Source: Archangium primigenium
GTDB taxonomy: Bacteria > Myxococcota > Myxococcia > Myxococcales > Myxococcaceae
Direction of reading: 5' to 3'
NCBI RefSeq assembly: GCF_016904885.1
Contig: NZ_JADWYI010000001.1
Location: forward strand, 7,931,224-7,995,223
DNA: 64,000 nucleotides
The notes beneath the pieces were generated by a model that was not told the DNA's origin, did not search any database, and saw only the letters and a list, made by a program, of their open reading frames with translations. Position numbers and translations under genes: made by a program. How positions within the stretch are numbered: position 1 is the first letter of the stretch; each line of letters opens with the position of its first letter. This document shows, in pieces, positions 17,344-28,039 of the stretch.

Positions 17344-18071
17344 AGTTCTATTTTCTGGTGGAAGGCCGCAGAACCGAGAAGAAGCTCTACAGGGCATGGT
17401 TAGGCTACTGCTTTCCCCACCTTCAAGAGGTCGCACAAGCAGCGGACCTGACAACCCACAGCTTCTTCATTCTCGCGGGCATGGGGTACCCCTCCTACCT
17501 CCAGCGCATCCCTGACGCGCTCGCGGATTCCGCACGGTACGCCGCAGATCATCTTTTCATCTGCATCGACGCCGAGGAGCGAACGTACGACGAGCGCAAA
17601 CAGGAACTGCATACCCTGGTGGACAACGCACTTCGGAAACATCAAGCCGAGGGCCGTCCCTACACCGGGCAGATTCACATCATCGTCGCGGACTGTTGCA
17701 TCGAAACCTGGCTGTTGGGACATCAGAAGCTCATGCCTCGTCAACCCAACGACGAGGCGCTCGCCAAGTTCAAGCGCTTCTACGATGTCTCACGTGACGA
17801 TCCAGAGCGAATGGACCGGCATCCAGGGCATCCACGAGGACGTGCTGATTTCCATTTAGAGTATCTCAGCCACGTTTTTCGCCATCATGGCAAGAGTTAC
17901 TCGAAAGAACGCCCGGGCATCGCCACCGAGGCGTCTTACTTCGCGGCTCTTCGAGACCGCTGCCTCTCCCCCACACCTGGACACCGTCATTTGGCGAGCT
18001 TCCACGTCTTGTGGAGCACGTGGGCGGAGCTGGGCGGTCGCTTCGATATGGAAGCTCCACCGCTTTCCTGA
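17340..18071 (+). CDS. TOPRIM-like (RloB/DUF4276-type) effector partner
   Basis: Protein of 243 aa, starting with GTG that overlaps the ATPase stop codon. MKFYFLVEGRRTEKKLY carries the TOPRIM Glu (E8). LFICIDAEER (residues 72-81) supplies the acidic Asp77, and ADCCIETWLLG (117-127) matches the conserved late Glu-x-W of RloB/DUF4276-like proteins. Such proteins act as nuclease-like effectors held by an OLD-type ATPase in phage defence; activity here is inferred. It has a rare TTA codon near residue 173 like its partner. Only 5 bases separate it from the convergent OYE gene. No integrase or tRNA borders the pair. Confidence 0.75.
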   Translation: MKFYFLVEGRRTEKKLYRAWLGYCFPHLQEVAQAADLTTHSFFILAGMGYPSYLQRIPDALADSARYAADHLFICIDAEERTYDERKQELHTLVDNALRKHQAEGRPYTGQIHIIVADCCIETWLLGHQKLMPRQPNDEALAKFKRFYDVSRDDPERMDRHPGHPRGRADFHLEYLSHVFRHHGKSYSKERPGIATEASYFAALRDRCLSPTPGHRHLASFHVLWSTWAELGGRFDMEAPPLS

Positions 18072-18076
18072 AGGGC

Positions 18077-19204
18077 TCAGCCCTTCCTCTTGAGGCGCGA
18101 CTTCTCGCGGTTGCGCAGCCAGAAGCCCGACTGCACGGGCCAGTCCTGGAAGTCGGTCGGCTCGGGCACCAGCGCGCGCCGCGCGTGCACGGCCCACTGG
18201 GAGTCGAAGAGCGCCTCGCGGGCGAGCGCCACCAGGTCCGCCCGACCCCCGGCGACAATCGCCTCGGCCTGCGCCGCGTCGGTGATGGCGCCGACGGCCA
18301 TCGTGGCCAGGCCCGTCTCGCGCCGCACGCGCTCGGCGAAGCCCACCTGGTAGCCCGGCCCTGAGGGACCGTCATAGGCGTTGGCGATGCCTCCCGACGA
18401 GCAGTCCAATACGTCCACGCCCCGCGCCTGGAGCTCCCGGGCGAAGGCCACCGTGTCCTCGAGCGTCCAGCCCCCGACCACGCCATCAATGGCCGACACA
18501 CGCACGAACACCGGCTTGTCCTGGGGCCACACCTTCCGGACGCTCTCGATGATCTCCAGCGGGAAGCGCATGCGGTTCTCCCGGCTGCCGCCATAGCGGT
18601 CCGTGCGCTGGTTGGCGAGGGGCGAGAGGAACTCGTTGAGCAGGTAGCCGTGGGCGCAGTGCACCTCCACGACCTCGAAGCCCGCGCGCAGGGCCCGCTC
18701 CGCGGCGGAGCGCCACGCGTCCCGCAGCCGCGCGAGGCCCTCCTCCGTCAGGGCCTCGGGCACGTGCCAGCCCTGGGCGTGCGGCAGGGCGCTGGGCGCC
18801 ACCGTGGTCCAGGGGCCCTCGCCTCGCGCCGCCACGTCCGCCTGTGACAGAGGCCCATCCCCCTCCCACGGCCGCTGCGCCGAGGCCTTGCGCCCCGCGT
18901 GCGCGAGTTGGATGCCCGCCACCGCGCCCTGCGCCTTGAGGAAGGCCGCGATGCGCGCCAGCGCCGCCTCCTGCGTGTCATTCCACAGGCCCACGTCCCC
19001 GTGCGTGATGCGGCCCTCGGGAGACACGCCCGTGGCCTCGGCGATCACGACGCCGAAGCCGCCAAGCGCGAAGCGGCCCAGGTGGGCGAAGTGGTAGTCC
19101 TGGGCGACGCCGTCCACCGCGGAGTACTGGCACATGGGCGAGACGACGGTGCGGTTGCGCGCGCGCACGCTCCGCAGGGTGAGGGGCTCGAAGAGCTTCG
19201 ACAT
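18077..19204 (-). CDS. NADH:flavin oxidoreductase, YqjM-type Old Yellow Enzyme
   Basis: FMN-dependent ene-reductase of 375 aa. VVSPMCQYSAVDG holds the YqjM-class Cys that tunes the flavin. QLAHAGRKAS, HCAHGYLLNEFLSPLANQRT and RYGGSRENRMRF are the substrate and FMN loops. The second active-site His of YqjM (GYLIHEF) is replaced by Asn (GYLLNEF). Phosphate binding is in the C-terminal GGRADLVALAREALFD. The usual role is reduction of activated double bonds with NAD(P)H, in detoxification. Start at 19204 follows AGGAG. It stands alone between the defence pair and radC, divergent from radC. Confidence 0.92.
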   Translation of the reverse strand: MSKLFEPLTLRSVRARNRTVVSPMCQYSAVDGVAQDYHFAHLGRFALGGFGVVIAEATGVSPEGRITHGDVGLWNDTQEAALARIAAFLKAQGAVAGIQLAHAGRKASAQRPWEGDGPLSQADVAARGEGPWTTVAPSALPHAQGWHVPEALTEEGLARLRDAWRSAAERALRAGFEVVEVHCAHGYLLNEFLSPLANQRTDRYGGSRENRMRFPLEIIESVRKVWPQDKPVFVRVSAIDGVVGGWTLEDTVAFARELQARGVDVLDCSSGGIANAYDGPSGPGYQVGFAERVRRETGLATMAVGAITDAAQAEAIVAGGRADLVALAREALFDSQWAVHARRALVPEPTDFQDWPVQSGFWLRNREKSRLKRKG

Positions 19205-19414
19205 GGACGACGGGACTCCTGAAGGAAGGTCCCCCTGGGATGCAGCGGGCCCGGGCGCGTTGCGCGCACGCGGCGGGCGGACATCCGAGCCCTCGTCATG
19301 TGTCCCGGAGGCGAGGCCCCGGCGCGCGAACGAGACGGCCTGCGCGGGGGGGCCCCGAGACGACCAGGCCCGGCATGCGTGTTGCTCCCCTTTCGCGGGC
19401 GGAGGGAGGGCGGG

Positions 19415-20191
19415 ATGGCGCGTGAGGGGCTGGACGGGCGGGCGGAGCGGGGGGCGTCGGAGGGCGGGGGCGAGGGGTCGGTGAGGGCAGCGCTGGAGGG
19501 GGAGGACGCCCGGGAGCGGCTGTTCCGACTGGGGGCGGAGGCCCTCACCGACCCGGAGCTGCTCGGCCTGCTCTGGGGCGCGGGGGCGCGCACGCGGGCG
19601 CTGGCCGAGCAGCTGCTCGCGCCCGCGGGGGGACTCAAGGCGCTGGTGCAGCAGGACCCGAGGGCCCTGTGCGCGCGGCCGGGCCTGGGGCAGCTGCGCA
19701 CGGCGCAGCTCCTGGCGGCGCTGGAGCTGGGGCGCCGGGCCCAACGGGTGGTGGAGCGGCGGCCCCGGCTGCGCACGCCCCGGGACATCGCCACGTACCT
19801 CGCGCCCCAGCTCGGGGCGCTGCGGCGCGAGGTGTTCCACGTGCTGTGCTTCAACGCGCGCAACGTGCTCCTGCTCGACGCGCGGGTGGCCGAGGGCACC
19901 ATCAACGCGTGCATGGTGGACCCGCGCGAGGTCTTCGCCGCGGCCATCACCGCGCGCGCCACGGCCATCGTGCTGGCGCACAACCACCCGTCCGGAGATC
20001 CCGAGCCCTCGGCGCAGGACGTGGGCCTCACCGCGCAGCTCGTGGAGGCGGGGCGGATGCTGGGCATCAAGGTGTTGGACCACGTGGTGCTGGGCAGCGG
20101 GAACTACGTGTCGATGCGGGAGCGGGGGGACGTGCCTCCGCTGGAGGGGGAGGACCGGGGGCCATGGCGCATGGCGGGAGAACGTGGATGA
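19415..20191 (+). CDS. radC: RadC family JAB1/MPN-domain protein
   Basis: Protein of 258 aa. The N-terminal helix-hairpin-helix-like part (residues about 20-110) contains the GLGQLRTAQLLAALELGRR segment, and the C-terminal JAMM metalloprotease-fold domain has the metal motif HNHPSGDPEPSAQD and upstream Glu in RVAEGTINA. Family members were once linked to repair, but their function is uncertain. ATG at 19415 follows GGAGGGAGG. The stop overlaps the next start as ATGA, so the downstream DUF3006-like gene and then recQ are probably co-translated. Confidence 0.9.
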   Translation: MAREGLDGRAERGASEGGGEGSVRAALEGEDARERLFRLGAEALTDPELLGLLWGAGARTRALAEQLLAPAGGLKALVQQDPRALCARPGLGQLRTAQLLAALELGRRAQRVVERRPRLRTPRDIATYLAPQLGALRREVFHVLCFNARNVLLLDARVAEGTINACMVDPREVFAAAITARATAIVLAHNHPSGDPEPSAQDVGLTAQLVEAGRMLGIKVLDHVVLGSGNYVSMRERGDVPPLEGEDRGPWRMAGERG

Positions 20192-20505
20192 GGCTGCTGG
20201 GGACGCTGGGTGGGGTGGCGTGCGGCGGAGCGGGACACGCCGTGCAGGTGGAGGTGTTGGAAGACGAGGTGGCCCAGGTGGTGCCCCTGGGCGGGGGACG
20301 GGCGTATCCGGTGCCCCGCGCCACCCTGCCCCCGGAAGTCCGGGAAGGCGATGTGGTGCGGGAGGGCCGCGTGGACGTGGAGTGGGGCGTCCAGCTCACC
20401 CGGGAGTTCGCCGCGTGGCGTGCCCGCCTGGCTGTCCCGGTACCCGACAGGCTGGACCTGGAGGCAGGAGCCTCTGAGTCGTTGACGGAGCGGAAGGAAC
20501 GTTGA
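20188..20505 (+). CDS. Small DUF3006-like protein
   Basis: Protein of 105 aa. After a short hydrophobic start (MRLLGTLGGVACGG) it has a single small beta-rich unit, VQVEVLEDEVAQVVPLGG ... YPVPRATLPPEVREGDVV, typical of DUF3006 proteins, whose function is unknown. The tail is charged. It overlaps radC at ATGA (20188-20191) and ends at the TGA just before recQ, so the three genes form one tight operon. The alternative frames in this stretch lack such similarity. Confidence 0.7.
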   Translation: MRLLGTLGGVACGGAGHAVQVEVLEDEVAQVVPLGGGRAYPVPRATLPPEVREGDVVREGRVDVEWGVQLTREFAAWRARLAVPVPDRLDLEAGASESLTERKER

Positions 20506-20507
20506 AG

Positions 20508-22571
<2,064 letters not shown>

Positions 22572-22572
22572 G

Positions 22573-22935
22573 TCAGCGCCGCGACATCTTGTGGAGGATG
22601 AGGCCGCGCAGCGTGCCCATGACGAGCCCCACGCCCACCGCGAGCGCGTAGATGATGCACACGGTGGTGCCGCCGAAGACGAGCCGCAGTCCGGACTCGG
22701 AGATCTGCCCGGACACGTAGGCGTCGCGCAGCGGCCCGGCGAGGCCCGTCAGCTCCAGGGCCCGGGCCGGCAGCGCGTCCAGGGAGAGCGACAGGCGCTG
22801 CAGGAAGAGCGAGGGACGCACCCGCCACGCCACCTCCACCCCGAGGCCCACCGACAGGTAGATGATGGACAGCAGGAAGGCGTTGCCGCCCATGATGCGC
22901 ATGAGGGGCAGGTGCGGCGAGGACGAGGACGACAC
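22573..22935 (-). CDS. Small hypothetical membrane protein
   Basis: Protein of 120 aa read from GTG at 22935, one base after the stop of the TPR gene upstream, so the two are co-transcribed. Two hydrophobic segments (MRIMGGNAFLLSIIYLSVGL and TTVCIIYALAVGVGLVMG) flank a ~50-residue loop, and the C-terminus HKMSRR is basic. ATG at residue 12 is an alternative start. Family not recognised. It may be a membrane partner of the TPR protein. Confidence 0.65.
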   Translation of the reverse strand: MSSSSSPHLPLMRIMGGNAFLLSIIYLSVGLGVEVAWRVRPSLFLQRLSLSLDALPARALELTGLAGPLRDAYVSGQISESGLRLVFGGTTVCIIYALAVGVGLVMGTLRGLILHKMSRR

Positions 22936-22936
22936 G

Positions 22937-25900
22937 CTACCGGCCTCCCGACTTGCGCTGGAGCGCGGCCACCGCCTTCTTCACCCGGCCCGCCTCGGGC
23001 GAGCCCGCCGCGAGCTTGAGGAACTGGGCATACGCCTGGAGGGCGCGCGCGGTGTCCGCGGGCCGGGGGGCGAGCGCGTCCCCGAGGGCCAGCCACGCCA
23101 GGCCGTCCGCCGGCTCCAGCTCCACGGCCCGCGAGAAGGCCTGCAGCGCGGCCGGCTCGTCGTGCTGCTTGAGCGCCACCTCGCCCAGGGCGAGCTGGGC
23201 CCGGCCGGAGAAGGGCTCGAGCCGGATGGCCTCGTCCGCGGCCTCGCGCGCCTGCTTCGCCGAGCCCGTGGCGAGCAGCACCCGCGCCAGCGCCGCCTGG
23301 GCGAAGGACTTGTCCCAGGGGTAAGGGGCCGTCTGGGTGATGCCGGTCAGGCGCGTCGCCGCGTCGCGGCCCCCCGAGTCCTTCACCCAGTGCGCGCCCA
23401 CCTGGCCGCAGGGCGCCTCGGGTCCCTCGCGCCGCGCCGCCTCGAAGGCCTTGTCCGCGTTGGCCACCAGGCCCTGGCGCAGGAAGGCCAGGGCGATGGC
23501 GCAGAAGGTGTCCGGCGACTTGCTGTCGAGCTTGTTGGCGTTCTCCAGCGCGCCGAAGCCGCCCTTCACGTCCCCCAGGGCGAAGAGGATCTCCGCGCGC
23601 ACGCGGAAGGCCTCCGGGTCCGCCGCGGAGAGCTTCACGGCGCGCGCGGAGGCCGCCTCGGCGTCCTTGGTGCGTCCGGCGTGCACGAGCGCCAGCGCGG
23701 CGCCCTTGTGCGCCGCACCGGCCTCCGGGTGGGCGGTGCGCCACGCCTCGAACTGCTCGAGGCCCTCGGCGCCGCGGCCCAGGGACAGCAGCGTGCGGCC
23801 GAGCGCCTCGCGCGCCTCGGCGTTGGAGCCGTTGCGCTCCACGGCCTGGGCGAGCGGCTTGATGGCCACGTCGGGCAGGCCCTGGGCCAGCCGCAGCTGG
23901 CCGAGCGCGCTCGCCGCCTCGTCGTTGCGGGAGTCCTCGGAGATGGCCGTCTCCAGGAGCGCGCTCGCCTTGTCGAGCGACTTGTCCTGCCAGTACCAGA
24001 CGCCCAGCGCGGTGCGCACCAGGCTCTTGTCCTTGCGCGCGCCCACGAGCGTCTTCTCCAGGGCCTCGCGGGCCCGGGCGCGCTCACCCTCGGCGACGTC
24101 CGCGCGCGCCAGGTAGACGATGGCCTCGGCGGGGTAGCCCGCGCCGCCCCGCGTATGGCCCAGCTCCACCCGGGCGCGCTTCCAGTCCCCCAGGCGCGTG
24201 TAGGCCGCGGCCCGCACGAGCGCCACCGGCGACGTGTCCCCGTCCACGCGCGACAGCACGTCCTTCGGGCGCGACTGACCCAGCAGGGCCCGGCCCAGGC
24301 CCGCCTTGGCCGTGGTGTCCCCGGGCTCCACGGCCAGGGCCTGCTCGAAGGAGCGCTGCGCGGCGGGCATGTCCCCGCTGGCGAGCTCCGCCTCGCCCCG
24401 CGCCACGAGCAGGGAGAAGGCCAGCGGCCCCGTGCCCGGCTCGGCGAGCAGCGCGCGCGCCTCGCGGGCGCTGCCGAGCGCGGTCATCAGGCGGCCCTGC
24501 ACCAGCCGCGCGCGCTCGCGCACCGCCACGGGCGCCAGCTTGTCCGACGCGAGCGCCCGCGCGTCCGCGAGGGCCTGATCCAACTCCTGGCCCATCATCC
24601 ACCGGCTCTCGGCGAGGCCCAGGCGCGCGCCCGGGTGCTCGGGGGCGAGCTTCGCGGCGGAGGAGAACAAGCGCAGCGCGTTCACCGGATCCTCCGCGTC
24701 CCGGTAGTAGCCGCCCAGGGCCACGAGGCTGCGCACGTCGCGCGGCGAGTGCTTGAGCGCCCGGGTGAAGCGCTCGAGGGCCTCGCGCTTGCGGCCGCGC
24801 GCGAGCAGCCATTCGCCGGCGAGCCCCTGCACCTCGGCGCCCTCCGTGGCGGAGGCGTTGAGCAGGGCCTGGCTGGCGGCGTCACGGCCGGCGGCCTCCG
24901 CCACCAGCAGCTCCGAGGCCAGGCGCAGGCCCGGGTGGGCCTGACGCACGCCGGGGTGCTCGAGCGCGGCGAGCGCGCGCGTGCGGGCCTCGGGCTCGCC
25001 CCGCGCGTCGTAGCGCAGGGCCTGGGCATAGGCGGTCAGGGCCCAGCCCCGGGTGTTGTCCTCCTCCAGCGCCACCACGTGGGACAGCAGACCGAGCGCG
25101 TCCTGACGCGAGGACTCCGTGTCCTTGAGCAGCAGCTGTTGGGTCCGGTCCAGGGTGGACACCAGGGCCTCGCCGCCCTGCCGCACGCGCACGATGAGCG
25201 CGCCGCCCAGCAGCATCACGCCCACGCCCACGCCCGCGAGCACCTTCATCGCGCGGCGGGAGAAGGCCGAAGCGGAGTCCTTGGGCAGCAGCGTGGCACG
25301 CAGCTCGCGCTCGTAGGCGGCCGCCTGGCTCGCCACGTCCGGGACGGGCGTCGGGGACGCTTGCGCGGCGACGGGCGCGGCCACGCGGGCCGGGGGCGCC
25401 ACCACCGCGGGCAGGCCCGCCAGCAGATCCGGACGCGCCGGGTGGAGCTCCTCCGGCTCCGACCCGCTGTCGGCGTCCGCGGACGCCTCGGACGCCTCGG
25501 CGGGCGCGGCCTCGGGCTCGGACGGCGCGGCCTCCAGGGGCGGCGGCAGCTCGGCGAGCAGCGGGTTGGGTTCCTCGGCGGTGACGGCGTTGACGGGGAG
25601 CTCCTCGTCATCGAAGGGCAGCGCCACCTCGGCCGACTCGGCCTCGCGCGCCTCGTCCTCGGACGCCAGCACCGGCTCGGGCGCGCCGACCTCCTCCAGC
25701 GCGTCCTGCTCGCGCGGGGCGTCCTCGTCGGGCGCGGACGCCTCGACGGGCGCCTCGACGGGCGCGGGGGGCGGCGTCGCGGCGGCCTCGGCCGAAGGCT
25801 CGGCGGCGGCCTCGGCCCGGGGCTCGGCGGCGGCCTCGGCGGGCGCCTCCTCTGGCGCCGGCGTCTCCAGGGTGTTCAGGTCGCCGAAGGCCGGGGCGGG

Positions 25901-26311
25901 ACCGCCCGCGAGCGCCGCCTGGGCCTGCTCCATCCAGCCGCGCACCCGGGCGTCGTTGGGCTGCAGGGCGAGCGCCTTGCGCAGGATGGGCAGCGCCGAG
26001 CGGTACAGGCCCCGCTGCAGCAGCACCTCGGAGATGAGGTTGTAGGCGTGGGGGTTTTCCTTGTCGATGGCCACGGCCTGATCGAACTGGGCCATGGCCT
26101 CGGCGGGCCGCCCCATCAGGATGAGGGCCTTGCCCCACAGCACCCGCCCCGTCACCGACTGCGGGTGATGGACGATGCCCTGCTCGCACACGGAAATGAC
26201 GCGCGCGTACTCACCCTTGGCGATCAACGCCTTGGCCAGCTCCACGAACACCGCCGAGGCGGGATCCTGGGCCAACAACTGCTCGTACCGCTCCACCAAC
26301 GATTTGGCCAT
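22937..26311 (-). CDS. Giant TPR membrane protein
   Basis: Protein of 1124 aa. Residues 1-130 hold TPR-like repeats (RYEQLLAQDPASAVFVELAK...). About 135-345 is an Ala/Pro/Glu-rich low-complexity linker. One membrane helix follows (VLAGVGVGVMLLGGALIV, about residue 355). The remaining ~750 residues are further TPR repeats, presumably periplasmic. ATG at 26311 (MAKSLVERYEQLL) is the natural start; a second ATG lies 5 codons upstream. The protein faces a lipoprotein gene across a 72-bp divergent promoter region. The layout cytoplasmic TPR-TM-periplasmic TPR suggests a scaffold for an envelope or motility complex. Specific role unknown. Confidence 0.8.
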   Translation of the reverse strand: MAKSLVERYEQLLAQDPASAVFVELAKALIAKGEYARVISVCEQGIVHHPQSVTGRVLWGKALILMGRPAEAMAQFDQAVAIDKENPHAYNLISEVLLQRGLYRSALPILRKALALQPNDARVRGWMEQAQAALAGGPAPAFGDLNTLETPAPEEAPAEAAAEPRAEAAAEPSAEAAATPPPAPVEAPVEASAPDEDAPREQDALEEVGAPEPVLASEDEAREAESAEVALPFDDEELPVNAVTAEEPNPLLAELPPPLEAAPSEPEAAPAEASEASADADSGSEPEELHPARPDLLAGLPAVVAPPARVAAPVAAQASPTPVPDVASQAAAYERELRATLLPKDSASAFSRRAMKVLAGVGVGVMLLGGALIVRVRQGGEALVSTLDRTQQLLLKDTESSRQDALGLLSHVVALEEDNTRGWALTAYAQALRYDARGEPEARTRALAALEHPGVRQAHPGLRLASELLVAEAAGRDAASQALLNASATEGAEVQGLAGEWLLARGRKREALERFTRALKHSPRDVRSLVALGGYYRDAEDPVNALRLFSSAAKLAPEHPGARLGLAESRWMMGQELDQALADARALASDKLAPVAVRERARLVQGRLMTALGSAREARALLAEPGTGPLAFSLLVARGEAELASGDMPAAQRSFEQALAVEPGDTTAKAGLGRALLGQSRPKDVLSRVDGDTSPVALVRAAAYTRLGDWKRARVELGHTRGGAGYPAEAIVYLARADVAEGERARAREALEKTLVGARKDKSLVRTALGVWYWQDKSLDKASALLETAISEDSRNDEAASALGQLRLAQGLPDVAIKPLAQAVERNGSNAEAREALGRTLLSLGRGAEGLEQFEAWRTAHPEAGAAHKGAALALVHAGRTKDAEAASARAVKLSAADPEAFRVRAEILFALGDVKGGFGALENANKLDSKSPDTFCAIALAFLRQGLVANADKAFEAARREGPEAPCGQVGAHWVKDSGGRDAATRLTGITQTAPYPWDKSFAQAALARVLLATGSAKQAREAADEAIRLEPFSGRAQLALGEVALKQHDEPAALQAFSRAVELEPADGLAWLALGDALAPRPADTARALQAYAQFLKLAAGSPEAGRVKKAVAALQRKSGGR

Positions 26312-26383
26312 GCGGTGGCGGACCATAGCACCGGCGGCACACGGGTTTCGCCTCCTCCCCGAGGGGGTGTTAACGTCCTTCAG

Positions 26384-26803
26384 GTGACTCGCCTGCTCGC
26401 CGTGCTCCTCGCCAGCCTCCTTTGTGGGGCCTGTTCCCACACCCAGAAAGCCGCCGAGCTGGAGGCCCTCAAGACGACGGTGGACGACTTCCACCAGCGG
26501 GTGCGGTGGAAGGACTACCGCGTCGCCAGCCGCTACGTGGTGCCCGAGCGCCGCAAGGAGTTCGACCGGGGCCTGCGGCAGAACAAGGACGAGCAGGACC
26601 TGGACATCACGGACTACGAGATCGAGCGCGTGGACCTGGATGAGAAGGGGGAGCGGGCCACCGTGACGAGCCACTTCGTCTGGACGCGCCTGCCCTCGCT
26701 GTCCGTGCGGCGCGAGAGCGTCACGTCCGAGTTCGTCCTGCGCGAGGGCAAGTGGCTGCTGGAGAAGCAGGAGGGCGGCCCCTTCGACGGCACGCTGCCC
26801 TGA
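26384..26803 (+). CDS. Small lipoprotein
   Basis: Protein of 139 aa from GTG at 26384. The signal VTRLLAVLLASLLCGAC has a lipobox ending in Cys17. The mature part (KTTVDDFHQRVRWKDYRVAS...) is a compact alpha/beta domain of about 120 residues with a C-terminal VLREGKWLLEKQEGG strand, like small domains in NTF2/DUF4878-type lipoproteins. That similarity is by impression. It is divergent from the giant TPR gene, so shared regulation is likely. No ribosome site stands out. Confidence 0.7.
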   Translation: MTRLLAVLLASLLCGACSHTQKAAELEALKTTVDDFHQRVRWKDYRVASRYVVPERRKEFDRGLRQNKDEQDLDITDYEIERVDLDEKGERATVTSHFVWTRLPSLSVRRESVTSEFVLREGKWLLEKQEGGPFDGTLP

Positions 26804-26825
26804 GCCGCGGCCTCCCCTGTCCCCC

Positions 26826-26869
26826 AAAAAAATCGCCCACCGCCCCGGGGCCGGCCGGAGCGATGGGCG
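26826..26869 (-). terminator. Rho-independent terminator for the dehydrogenase operon
   Basis: Read on the minus strand, CGCCCA and TGGGCG (plus strand 26864-26869 and 26834-26839) form a stem around a GC-rich loop, followed by seven U residues (plus-strand A run 26826-26832). It lies about 180 bp past the stop of the gene at 27046, and can also face the end of the plus-strand lipoprotein gene. Confidence 0.55.
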
Positions 26870-27045
26870 TCGGAGGTTCCCCAATGGAACCCCCTGGATG
26901 AGGGAGGACTAGAGCAATCCGGATGCCACGGCCGGAAACGAACGCGCCCCCCGTGAAATCAGGCGGTTGTGTGTTCCCCACCCGTCGCTCCTGCGCATCC
27001 CTCGTCTCAACTCCCTGACAGGCGTGTCGTGGATTCCCGCGCCGG

Positions 27046-28020
27046 CTAGTCCCCCACCACGGAGCGGATGGTGTCGCGCATGCCATGACGCGGCTGCCAT
27101 GCCACGTCCTGGCGCCAGCGCGAGCCGTCCACGTTGCACAGGAACTGGATGTGGTCGAGCTCGGGCGGGGGGAAGTTAGCGAGCCGGTACTTGAAGAGCA
27201 TGCCCAGCAGGGGGCGGGCCACGGGGTGCGGCACGGGGATGGGGCTGCGGCCCAGCTCGCCGTGGATGGAGGACAGGGGCACCTCGCCAGGGCCCACCAC
27301 GTTGTAGACGCCCTTGGGCTCGGGGCGCAGGGCGGCCTCCACCATGGCGCGCGCCACGTCCTCCACGTGGATGAGCTGCAGCATGGGGTCGAACCCCGCC
27401 ATCACCCAGGGGTAGCGCAGGCGCAGGTAGTTGCTCGGCGCGTTCTTGATGGTGGGGCCCACGATGTGCACTGGCCGCAGGATGACCGTCTGGATGTGGG
27501 GGTGCTTCCAGAAGAAGCTGTGCGCGAGCATGTCCACCTCGATGAGGTCGCGCACCCCCGAGAAGCGGCTGGCCGCCATGAGCGGCGCGTCCTCGGTGAG
27601 GAAGTTGGAGTTGTCCGGGCTCGGGCCGTAGACGTTGGCCGAGGAGAGCACGACGACCTTCCGCACGCCGTACTTGGCGCAGTACTCGAGCAGCCGCGTG
27701 GTGCCCACCACGTTGAAGGAGTGGTGCTCCTCCTCGCTCATGCGCGGGTCGTGCATGATGCCCATGTGGATGACCGCGCGGATGTCGTTCTTGCGAAAGA
27801 CGTCCTCCGCCTTCTTCTTGCGCAGGTCCATCTGGTGCATCTCGACGTCCTTGGGCCGGCCCGGAAAGGGGCGCCGATCGATGCCGATGATGCGCTCGTG
27901 CTTGTGCAGCAGCTTGGCGAGGGTGCGCCCCAGGTTGCCGCTGATGCCGGTGACGACGACGGCCGGCCTCTTGGAGGAGTCCTGGCCCGAGGGGTCCTGA
28001 TTCGTGGGGTCCTGAGTCAT
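27046..28020 (-). CDS. NAD-dependent epimerase/dehydratase (extended SDR-like)
   Basis: Protein of 324 aa. The NAD-binding glycine motif is VVVTGISGNLGRTLA (residues 21-35). IIGIDRRPFPGRP, VIHMGIMHDP and VVVLSSANVYGP follow the extended SDR pattern. The expected YxxxK pair is not evident; the equivalent region reads SRFSGVRDLIEVD. The protein may bind NAD without classical catalysis, or use other residues. It follows an acyltransferase gene by 19 bp on the same strand, pointing to a lipid or envelope role. Confidence 0.8.
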   Translation of the reverse strand: MTQDPTNQDPSGQDSSKRPAVVVTGISGNLGRTLAKLLHKHERIIGIDRRPFPGRPKDVEMHQMDLRKKKAEDVFRKNDIRAVIHMGIMHDPRMSEEEHHSFNVVGTTRLLEYCAKYGVRKVVVLSSANVYGPSPDNSNFLTEDAPLMAASRFSGVRDLIEVDMLAHSFFWKHPHIQTVILRPVHIVGPTIKNAPSNYLRLRYPWVMAGFDPMLQLIHVEDVARAMVEAALRPEPKGVYNVVGPGEVPLSSIHGELGRSPIPVPHPVARPLLGMLFKYRLANFPPPELDHIQFLCNVDGSRWRQDVAWQPRHGMRDTIRSVVGD

Positions 28021-28039
28021 GACGCGGTGCCTGGGCGGC

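Noticed and set aside
15929-18076. Search for integrase, tRNA or direct-repeat borders around the ATPase/TOPRIM pair
   Set aside because: None seen within several kb, so a genomic-island boundary is not claimed.
22862-26803. Long open frame on the plus strand opposite the giant TPR gene
   Set aside because: Only its last 140 codons (26384-26803) have signal peptide and protein-like composition. The rest is His/Arg/Gly-rich shadow of a strongly biased GC-rich gene.
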